Shown: in pieces, positions 1 to 4,942 of the stretch
Position numbering within the stretch: the stretch's first letter is position 1
How the letters are laid out: every line of letters begins with the position of its first letter
Source of the DNA: Campylobacterales bacterium
GTDB taxonomy: Bacteria > Campylobacterota > Campylobacteria > Campylobacterales > Hydrogenimonadaceae
Reading direction: 5' to 3'
NCBI GenBank assembly: GCA_026986055.1
Contig: JALSPH010000187.1
Coordinates: 1 to 9,828 of the forward strand
DNA length: 9,828 nt
Notes under the pieces: generated by a model
Database searches by the model: none
Told to the model about the DNA's origin: nothing
Seen by the model: only the letters and a program-made list of their open reading frames with translations
Program-made: the position numbers and the translations under genes

Positions 1-135
1 GCTTCTGGCCGTAGCTACCGAAAGCTTTACCCCGCTTTCGACCAAACCGTTCCAAACCTCTCGGCTAAAGGGACTTACACTCTGGTCGCTTCTTAAAAAA
101 GTAAAATCTAGATCGGTAAGATAGAAACTTTTCAT
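1..135 (-). CDS. HAD-superfamily hydrolase, N-terminal 45 residues (runs off window)
   Basis: This is the start of a gene that continues past the left edge; 45 codons are visible from an ATG at 135. The protein opens MKSFYLTDLDFTFL. The DLDFT at residues 8-12 matches HAD motif I (DxDxT), with Asp8 the expected nucleophile and Asp10 the acid/base. Residues 39-45 (LSVATAR plus S) match the strand and S/T-containing motif II of Cof-type HAD phosphatases (usual form lATGR). Such enzymes are cytoplasmic phosphatases of sugar phosphates, nucleotides or cofactors; the substrate cannot be told from this fragment. Phe11 replaces the usual Gly of DLDGT. It lies 41 bases after the truC remnant on the same strand, so it may be the last visible gene of the transcript that starts near 2712. 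Its Shine-Dalgarno is weak (AAAGAAAA). Confidence 0.75.
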   Translation of the reverse strand, partial: MKSFYLTDLDFTFLRSDQSVSPFSREVWNGLVESGVKLSVATARS

Positions 136-176
136 TTATTTTCTTTGCTTTCGTTACTACAATTTCGTGGCCCATT

Positions 177-910
177 TTATACAAAGAGGCACAAAAGGTC
201 AACCTCTTTTAAAACTCTGGTAAACTCTTCAGGAAACGGAGCGAAAATCTCTATCTGCTCTTTGGTTGCCGGGTGCTTGAAAGCGATATGAGTAGAGTGC
301 AAAAGTAGTCTGTGGGAGTTGAATTTCTCTCTGAAAAAACGGTTGTGCTCCCCTCTTCCATATTTGGTATCACCGACTATAGGGTGATAGATATGTTTCA
401 TATGACGCCGCAGTTGATGCTTTCTTCCGGTTTTCGGCATTAGTTTTACCAGAGTGTAACGTGCCGTAAAGTAGCTTCCTACACGATAGGGCAACTCAAT
501 TGTAGCCAAAGGTCTATATTAAGTCACTGCCTTTTGCGCACCCTTTTCAAGATCCGCATTCATATCGATCATCTTGTCGAACAGCTCCTTAAGAGCGTAG
601 TCTATAACTCCCTCTTTCTCTATATACCCTCTAACGACGGCAATGTAGTGTTTCTTCACCTCTCCATTCTTAAAGTATTCAGACAATGTTTTAGCACTTT
701 TTTGGAAAAAGCAAATATCAAAGCACCTGATGTAGGTTTATCTATTCTATGAACCGGATAAACGTATCTACCTGTCATATTACGCACCTCTTGCAGTGCG
801 AAACGAGTCTCACTTTTGTCTATCAAAGAGCGATGTACAAGAAGGCCGCTTGGTTTATTCACGACCACCAGCTCATCATCAATATACAGAACATCTATGT
901 TTCTATTCAA
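177..910 (-). pseudogene. truC: truC pseudogene (tRNA pseudouridine-65 synthase), one frameshift and one nonsense codon
   Basis: Joined across two lesions, the reading aligns along its length with E. coli TruC, a RluA-family enzyme that makes pseudouridine 65 in tRNA. The N-terminal part (910-656) has VNKPSG at 17-22, VHRS at 25-28 and HRIDKPTSG at 54-62, with Asp57 the catalytic aspartate. Frame is then lost in A runs at 703-698 or 692-689. One missing A restores a reading LSEYFKNGEVKKHYIAVVRG, where E. coli has a matching KRYHAIVRG block. A second lesion is an in-frame TAA at 521-519, where E. coli has His in AVTHYR. The C-terminal part (509-177) keeps PKTGRKHQLRRH and HPIVGDTKYG. The start would be TTG at 910, overlapping the methyltransferase stop by 3 bases. 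Two lesions argue for real decay rather than one sequencing error. Confidence 0.88.
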
Positions 911-1488
911 CTCTGCCTCTTTCTAACAACGACTCCCTGCTTCCTCATTCTATACAGTTCATCGGAATCGTTCCAAAACTCTCTATACTCCAAAATTTCA
1001 AAGCTAGAGCCGAAAAAATCTTTAAGCTCCCCCTCTTTAAGCAGGTAGTTTGGATTTGAGTCCGGTTTTTCGTTGTTTTCGTGCTCCATATATGTTTCGA
1101 CTATAAAAAGCGCTTCCGGTTTGAGGGAGTCTGCGACTCTCTTCATCAAAGAGCGATCAAGAAAATTTGTCATAACTACCAGATCGTATCTACCGTAAGG
1201 CGGAGTGAAGTCATCTAAATCGGCTTCTATTATATTCACGCACTTTGACTCTACCCTTCCTTTTAGCGCCTCCAGTGCAACCCAAGATATATCGACCGCA
1301 TCGACGCAAAACCCCTTTTGCGCCAAAAAGATGGTATTGCGCCCGGCTCCGGATGCAAGATCCAGAGCAGTTGAACCGACGGCATAACTATAAAACTCCT
1401 CTACAAGCCTGCAAGGAGCCCTGCTTTTTAGTAGCTCGCTCTGCTCTTCATACTTTCTGTTCCACTTCAAACGATCTTTTTCAGACAT
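907..1488 (-). CDS. Class I SAM-dependent methyltransferase, TehB-like, 193 aa
   Basis: Small cytoplasmic Rossmann-fold methyltransferase. Motif I is ALDLASGAGRN at residues 41-51 (the SAM-binding glycine loop). Asp66 in DAVDIS sits at the end of strand 2, where it would bind the SAM ribose. Asp90 in EADLDD fits the adenine-contact position, and YDLVVMTNFLDRSL at 101-114 is the strand-4 region. The start is ATG at 1488, not the TTG at 1521 in the same frame, because a full AAGGAGG lies 5 bases before the ATG. The whole protein is the methyltransferase domain, as in TehB and small-molecule methyltransferases. No DNA-target-recognition domain or (D/N/S)PP(Y/F) motif is present, so a DNA modification role is unlikely. 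It begins 16 bases after the ATPase stop, so the two are probably co-transcribed. The substrate is unknown. Confidence 0.85.
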   Translation of the reverse strand: MSEKDRLKWNRKYEEQSELLKSRAPCRLVEEFYSYAVGSTALDLASGAGRNTIFLAQKGFCVDAVDISWVALEALKGRVESKCVNIIEADLDDFTPPYGRYDLVVMTNFLDRSLMKRVADSLKPEALFIVETYMEHENNEKPDSNPNYLLKEGELKDFFGSSFEILEYREFWNDSDELYRMRKQGVVVRKRQS

Positions 1489-1493
1489 ATCAG

Positions 1494-1500
1494 CCTCCTT
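1494..1500 (-). promoter_or_regulatory. Strong ribosome binding site that fixes the methyltransferase start
   Basis: The minus strand reads AAGGAGG, then CTGAT, then ATG (1488-1486). This full anti-16S match at ideal spacing supports the internal ATG over the upstream TTG at 1521. It lies in the short gap after the ATPase stop. Confidence 0.85.
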
Positions 1501-1504
1501 GCCC

Positions 1505-2689
1505 TCAATACAAAAATCCAAATAACCATAGCGGTATTTTGTTGCCGCTTCCTATCTCTATATCATCCTGGACTAAAAAAGAGTCCGGTAAATCTTTTAT
1601 CTGTTTGAAAGTTTTATTTTTTCCACCAATTTCAAACAGATAGTTACCATCGACCAGGAAATCACCCTTTCTCGGGATAGTAAGGTCATGTTGAAACATC
1701 ATACTTGCAAAAAACACTTCTCTGACCGTTCCAATATTCGCATCACTGCAATAACTATAGTGTAGGTTTGAATTATTTAGATAGATCTTGTCCGGTTTTG
1801 TAAAAATATTGTCACCTTTGCTTTTACCTCTTATAACTTTCAATATTTTTGCTTTATGAAGGTAGTCTATATATCTGTAAAGAGTTCTATAATCCTCTCC
1901 CAGCTCCATCCTGACAAGTAACTCTTTGATATTCGGGGTATAAGGATGAGCGCTACATATAAGTTTGATAAGTTTTTTAAGGTTTTTAATATTTTGATAC
2001 TCTATGGGAAAGATAGAAGGTATATCGACTTCAAGAACTGTATTGATAGTTTCATTAAGCTTTAATAAATAATGGCTTTTCTTGTCAAAATAGAAAGGAT
2101 AGTACCCAAATTTCAAATACTCCGTAAAATTCGGTTTGACACTAAATTTCCCACTAAGTTCAAAAGCGATATCGATATGGTCATGCAATATCTCCTTCAA
2201 TTCATATGAAGGCAGCTTCAAACCATTTTTTATCTCCACAAATTCTCTAAAGCTCATACCCTCTACTTCATATACAACGGCTCTTCGGCTCAAATCGGCT
2301 TTTGCATTATCTATTTTCAAAGCACTGCTACCGCTGAATAGAACTTTCAAATCCAAAAAATCATATATCTTCTTCAACTCGATCTCAAAACCGTTATATT
2401 TATGAATCTCATCTATAATCATCAGCTCTCCGCCATCATTTTGAAAACTTTTTGCCAGATCAAAAAGTGAGTCTATATTTATTGAGTCGGCACTGACATA
2501 GAGCTTTTTGGAGCTTTTCAAAGGGTTGTTTTTCAAGTACCAAAGCAGAAAAGTTGTCTTGCCGACACCCCTGGCACCTAAAATACCGGTCATTGTATCA
2601 AATTTTATTTTCTCAAAAAAATATCTTTTATAGATATTTTTTTGCTTCGATAAAATAAATTTTTGTAACTCTCTGATCTCTTCCAACAT
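1505..2689 (-). CDS. AAA_14-type ATPase with DUF4143-like C-terminus, 394 aa
   Basis: A P-loop ATPase of the AAA_14/DUF4143 group (COG1373-like), which is widespread and has no settled function. Walker A is GARGVGKTT at 38-46, with Lys44. Walker B is LMIIDE at 89-94 with Asp93-Glu94, followed by IHKY. A sensor-like LFSGSSAL is at 117-124, and DLSRRAVVYEVEGMSFREF at 132-150 is the family hallmark. Residues 251-287 look like a winged helix. The C-terminus holds Asp343 and EIGGK at 353-357, spaced like a PD-(D/E)xK nuclease-fold core; whether it is active is unknown. The ATG at 2689 has AAGGA 6 bases upstream. The gene looks AT-richer than its neighbours (18 GC in the 60 bases 2641-2700), which hints at transfer. 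It is first in a unit with its own consensus promoter and paired operators. Confidence 0.85.
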   Translation of the reverse strand: MLEEIRELQKFILSKQKNIYKRYFFEKIKFDTMTGILGARGVGKTTFLLWYLKNNPLKSSKKLYVSADSINIDSLFDLAKSFQNDGGELMIIDEIHKYNGFEIELKKIYDFLDLKVLFSGSSALKIDNAKADLSRRAVVYEVEGMSFREFVEIKNGLKLPSYELKEILHDHIDIAFELSGKFSVKPNFTEYLKFGYYPFYFDKKSHYLLKLNETINTVLEVDIPSIFPIEYQNIKNLKKLIKLICSAHPYTPNIKELLVRMELGEDYRTLYRYIDYLHKAKILKVIRGKSKGDNIFTKPDKIYLNNSNLHYSYCSDANIGTVREVFFASMMFQHDLTIPRKGDFLVDGNYLFEIGGKNKTFKQIKDLPDSFLVQDDIEIGSGNKIPLWLFGFLY

Positions 2690-2698
2690 CGAATTTCC

Positions 2699-2714
2699 TT
2701 GATATACATATCAA
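2699..2714. promoter_or_regulatory. Operator-like palindrome O1 at the predicted +1 of the ATPase promoter
   Basis: TTGATATACATATCAA: two perfect 7-base arms (TTGATAT/ATATCAA) around a central AC. It covers the predicted transcription start (about 2712) and ends at the Shine-Dalgarno of the ATPase gene. It matches O2 at 14 of 16 positions and lies exactly 33 bp from it, about three helical turns. A dimeric repressor bound here would block initiation. No candidate regulator gene lies in the window. Confidence 0.7.
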
Positions 2715-2718
2715 ATTT

Positions 2719-2747
2719 ATTATAGTATTTTTTGATATGCATGTCAA
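2719..2747 (-). promoter_or_regulatory. Exact-consensus sigma-70 promoter driving the ATPase unit
   Basis: On the minus strand the -35 is TTGACA (2747-2742), the spacer is 17 bases, and the -10 is TATAAT (2724-2719). Both hexamers and the spacer are exact consensus. The predicted start is near 2712, giving a leader of about 23 bases before the ATG at 2689, with the Shine-Dalgarno inside it. Exact -35 boxes are unusual in Campylobacterota, whose promoters generally lack a conserved -35. The -35 lies within O2, and O1 covers the start point, so the promoter looks strong but tightly repressed. Confidence 0.8.
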
Positions 2748-2748
2748 A
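2731..2748. promoter_or_regulatory. Operator-like palindrome O2 overlapping the -35 box
   Basis: TTTGATATGCATGTCAAA: an 18-bp dyad with one mismatched pair (T/G) around a self-complementary ATGCAT. Its right half, read on the minus strand, supplies the TTGACA -35 box. It differs from O1 at only two of the 16 shared positions. A protein bound here would compete directly with RNA polymerase. Confidence 0.7.
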
Positions 2749-2807
2749 ATATCTATATTTCTCTTCGTCCATTCTTTCAGTTTGATGAAATTTTCAATCA
2801 CATTGCG

Positions 2808-2831
2808 ATAGAATTTCGCATCAAATTCTAT
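2808..2831. promoter_or_regulatory. Perfect 9-bp inverted repeat just before the ppa ribosome binding site
   Basis: ATAGAATTT and AAATTCTAT flank the six bases CGCATC. The repeat ends one base before the ppa Shine-Dalgarno AGGAG (2833-2837). It could be an operator, since a possible -10 (TAGAAT, 2809-2814) lies in its left arm, or a leader hairpin. A shorter, mutually exclusive repeat TGCGA/TCGCA (2804-2820) and a wider one TTTGATG/CATCAAA (2781-2787 with 2819-2825) overlap it. The promoter of ppa could not be fixed with confidence. Confidence 0.45.
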
Positions 2832-2845
2832 TAGGAGAGTAAAGT

Positions 2846-3364
2846 ATGGATATTTCAAAAATCGGCAGCGGCGAGTACCCCGACAAGATCCACGCGCTCA
2901 TCGAAATACCTTACGGGTCGAACATAAAATATGAGGTAGATAAAGATAGCGGTGCGGTTTTTGTGGACAGAGTTCTATATTCGGCGATGTTCTATCCGGC
3001 GAACTACGGCTTCGTGCCAAATACGCTTGCAGACGACGGCGACCCTATAGACATTCTTGTGCTTAACGAGTACCCGGTACAAGCGGGTGCAGTTATAAAG
3101 TGCAGACTTATAGGGGTGCTGATCATGGAAGATGAGGCCGGTATGGATGAGAAGCTTCTGGCAGTACCTGTAACTAAGGTAGATCCTACTTACGAGAAGA
3201 TAGAGAGTTACGAAGATCTTCCTAAAGCCACTCTCAATAAGATCAAGAACTTCTTTGAAACCTACAAAATGCTGGAGCCTAACAAGTGGGTGAAAGTAAA
3301 AGATTTCAAAGGCAAAAGTGAGGCTCTGAAGCTTCTTGAGAGCGCTATAAAAAACTACAAATAA
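2846..3364 (+). CDS. ppa: Inorganic pyrophosphatase, family I, 172 aa
   Basis: Soluble cytoplasmic enzyme that hydrolyses pyrophosphate to two phosphates with Mg2+, pulling forward DNA, RNA and protein synthesis. All family I active-site positions known from E. coli are visible: Glu20, Lys28, Glu30, Arg42, Tyr50, Tyr54, the signature DGDPID with Asp64, Asp66 and Asp69, then Asp96, Asp101, Lys103, Tyr140 and Lys141. Its length of 172 is normal for the bacterial homohexameric type. The start is ATG at 2846, with AGGAG 8 bases upstream. It is the only plus-strand gene here. It diverges from the ATPase unit across 156 bases and converges on the amidase. The intergenic inverted repeat before its ribosome binding site may affect its expression. 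Codon use looks like that of the core genes, not the AT-rich ATPase. Confidence 0.97.
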   Translation: MDISKIGSGEYPDKIHALIEIPYGSNIKYEVDKDSGAVFVDRVLYSAMFYPANYGFVPNTLADDGDPIDILVLNEYPVQAGAVIKCRLIGVLIMEDEAGMDEKLLAVPVTKVDPTYEKIESYEDLPKATLNKIKNFFETYKMLEPNKWVKVKDFKGKSEALKLLESAIKNYK

Positions 3365-3371
3365 TAGAGTT

Positions 3372-3409
3372 GTTGGAGGAGTAGCGACGATTCGCACTCC
3401 TTCTCCAAC
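3372..3409 (+). terminator. Bulged hairpin after ppa, without a T tract
   Basis: Three stem blocks stack around the loop CGAT: GTTGGAG with CTCCAAC, GAGT with ACTC, and GCGA with TCGC. A single A bulges on the left side and CTT on the right. It starts 7 bases after the ppa stop. Neither strand has a run of T after it, so it is not a canonical intrinsic terminator. It may protect the 3' end of the ppa mRNA, or pause polymerase ahead of Rho action. Confidence 0.55.
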
Positions 3410-3489
3410 ATCCAACATCCATCATTCAACATCCCATCCCCTGAATCCTACCCCCCCATAACCCATATCCCAATACCTACATCCCACTA
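3405..3489. repeat. Degenerate heptanucleotide tandem repeat
   Basis: The tract can be cut into 7-base units in register: CCAACAT twice, CCATCAT, TCAACAT, CCCATCC, CCTGAAT, CCTACCC, then one extra C, then CCCATAA, CCCATAT, CCCAATA, CCTACAT, CCCACTA. Units start with a pyrimidine pair, almost always CC. The first two are identical and the next two differ by one base each. The last two units run into the amidase gene and cover its stop codon and final codons. It resembles the heptamer short tandem repeats known between genes in cyanobacteria and some other bacteria. Confidence 0.65.
3451..3471 (-). other. G-quadruplex motif downstream of the amidase gene
   Basis: On the minus strand this reads GGG-ATAT-GGG-TTAT followed by seven G, which satisfies the G3N1-7 pattern with four runs. 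Further GGG runs lie on both sides. It falls just after the amidase stop, so it would be in the 3' end of that mRNA. No folding evidence beyond the motif. Confidence 0.5.
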
Positions 3490-4940
3490 TGGTAAATGTA
3501 GCTCTCAATACCGTTGGCGATCCCCTCGGCAAGCAGATTCTGGTAGTTGGGGTTAAATAGCCTGAGCCCCTCCGTCGGATGAGTAATGTAGCCGATCTCG
3601 ATCAAAACGGCCGGCATCTGAGCGCCTACCAAAACCCAAAAAGGGGCCTCTCTTACACCATTGTCCACAACACCTCTATATTTCCTTTTCAAAGAGGACA
3701 AAATCTGCTTCTGAAGGTCTATGGCAAGTTTGTTCGACTCTATTATCTTCTCCCTGTTCAAAACGTTCAAAAGAGTGTTTTTTGTATATCTGTTCAAGTC
3801 GCTCAAATCGGCACTGTTCTCCAAAGCCGCGACACGTTTTGCCCTTTCGCTTCTTGCGGGCGAGAGAAAAAATGTTTCAAGCCCTTTGCTCTTGTAGCGC
3901 GAAGCTCTGTTGGGTGCTGCATTTGCATGGATCGATATGAAAAAGTCCGCGCCCTTTCTATTTGCGAAGTGGGTTCTTTTTTTCAAAGATACGAACCTGT
4001 CCCTTTCGCGTGTCATATAGACTTTGAATCCCCTCTTTTGCAACACCTTTTTAAGACGTTTAGCCACTGCCAAAACCGCATCTTTCTCTTTTCTTCTTTT
4101 GACCCCTACTGCTCCTGCATCTTTTCCGCCGTGACCAGGGTCTATGACAACGGTATATCTTTTCAAATATTTCGGTATAGTCGCATCAACCTTTTTGCTC
4201 TGTTTACCTCTTTTTTTCCGCTCTGACGTCGTAGCTTTTTCAGCTCTTTTTTTTGAGTAGGGAAGTGTAATATATACTGTTTTGTCTTTAAATTCCAGTT
4301 TTGGGTTGTAAGCCTTTTTGACCTCTATGACTACTCTTACCCTTTTGGGATCGAACTGTGCAATCCTGATCTCTTTGAAACTCCCGCCTTTGAAACGTTT
4401 TATGGAGAATGGAATTCTTACGTTCTTGAAGTCATATACGTAAAGGACTCTGCCTCTTCTTTCAAGGATAAAGTGTCGTATCCACTTTTTATCGACTCTT
4501 CCGGAAAATGAGAGTTTCAACCCTCCTTTTTCGACTTTTGAACTCAAGAGTCTCACTCTTTTTCGTGACGGAGGATGTTTTTCTATAGAGGAGGCTGATG
4601 AAGAGGATATCTTTTTTTCAGGCTTCTTCGCACTCCTTTTCCTCTTTTCAAAAAGATCTGGTCTGATGGTTTTTAGTGCATTTTCATACCTCGTAGGGTC
4701 CAGTCCAAGGGTTTTTGAAGCTTTTATAAGACCTGAAAGCGCCTTTTCCTGAAGTGTTCTGTTTTGATCCAGAAGGGCTTTCATGTATAGCGACTGATAG
4801 TCGTGATACCCTTTCCAAACGACAGATTTCGAGTCGGACAAGATCGCTTTTTTTGCACTCTCAAGACGCGCTTGCTGGCTCGATGCGAAGATCGAGGTTG
4901 CAAAAAAAATGGTAAGGAGAGTGAGAATGAGGCGGCTTAT
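3477..4940 (-). CDS. amiA: Secreted N-acetylmuramoyl-L-alanine amidase with AMIN domain, 487 aa, probable ATA start
   Basis: Periplasmic Zn amidase that cuts the MurNAc-L-Ala bond of peptidoglycan during cell separation and remodelling. The signal peptide spans about residues 1-19 (hydrophobic LILTLLTIFF, likely cleavage after SIFA). A helical region follows, then a Ser/Lys-rich linker near 99-128, an AMIN-like beta region at about 129-227, a second basic linker near 229-251, and Amidase_3 from about 260 to the end. Expected Zn ligands are His270 (DPGHGG), Glu285 (KEKD) and His338 (SIHANA); catalytic Glu448 is in LIEIGYITHP. The upstream frame has no ATG, GTG or TTG before 4841, and a TTG there would drop the signal peptide. 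ATA at 4940 has GGAGAG 5 bases upstream and sits 2 bases after the oxidoreductase stop. The symbol follows the syntenic Campylobacter/Helicobacter gene. Confidence 0.9.
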   Translation of the reverse strand: MSRLILTLLTIFFATSIFASSQQARLESAKKAILSDSKSVVWKGYHDYQSLYMKALLDQNRTLQEKALSGLIKASKTLGLDPTRYENALKTIRPDLFEKRKRSAKKPEKKISSSSASSIEKHPPSRKRVRLLSSKVEKGGLKLSFSGRVDKKWIRHFILERRGRVLYVYDFKNVRIPFSIKRFKGGSFKEIRIAQFDPKRVRVVIEVKKAYNPKLEFKDKTVYITLPYSKKRAEKATTSERKKRGKQSKKVDATIPKYLKRYTVVIDPGHGGKDAGAVGVKRRKEKDAVLAVAKRLKKVLQKRGFKVYMTRERDRFVSLKKRTHFANRKGADFFISIHANAAPNRASRYKSKGLETFFLSPARSERAKRVAALENSADLSDLNRYTKNTLLNVLNREKIIESNKLAIDLQKQILSSLKRKYRGVVDNGVREAPFWVLVGAQMPAVLIEIGYITHPTEGLRLFNPNYQNLLAEGIANGIESYIYHSGM

Positions 4941-4942
4941 GG

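Larger units (their letters stand above)
3396..3490 (+). terminator. C-rich, G-free rut-like tract: probable Rho-dependent terminator of ppa
   Basis: Counting the plus strand gives 44 C and only 1 G (at 3443) in 95 bases, directly after the ppa hairpin. Rho loads on unstructured RNA with more C than G over some 70-80 bases, and no intrinsic terminator is visible. Here it would stop ppa transcription from running antisense into the amidase. This is inferred from composition only. Confidence 0.45.

Noticed and set aside
177..509. The C-terminal TruC frame as a separate small gene
   Set aside because: It lacks the catalytic Asp region, has only a TTG start with no good ribosome site, and continues the upstream TruC reading across a stop.
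656..703. Programmed -1 frameshift in truC at the AAAAAA run
   Set aside because: The slip frame still meets the TAA at 521-519, so no full-length enzyme would result.
907..1488. Restriction-modification DNA methyltransferase
   Set aside because: No (D/N/S)PP(Y/F) motif or target-recognition domain; length and motifs fit a small-molecule, TehB-like enzyme.
1489..1521. TTG at 1521 as the methyltransferase start
   Set aside because: It would overlap the ATPase end, while the ATG at 1488 has a full AAGGAGG at ideal spacing.
2628..2858. 76-residue minus-strand open frame across the ATPase start and the ppa start
   Set aside because: It covers the promoter, both palindromes and the ATPase start in another frame, and shows no recognisable domain.
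3372..3409. Canonical Rho-independent terminator
   Set aside because: The hairpin is real, but neither strand has a T tract after it and the stem is bulged.
3579..4226. 215-residue plus-strand open frame antisense to the amidase
   Set aside because: The opposite strand encodes a complete Amidase_3 domain; this frame has no recognisable motifs.
4902..4909. A8/T8 run in the amidase signal peptide as a phase-variation tract
   Set aside because: Neither other upstream frame offers a better start, so length changes would only break the gene; 8 bases is also short for such a tract.
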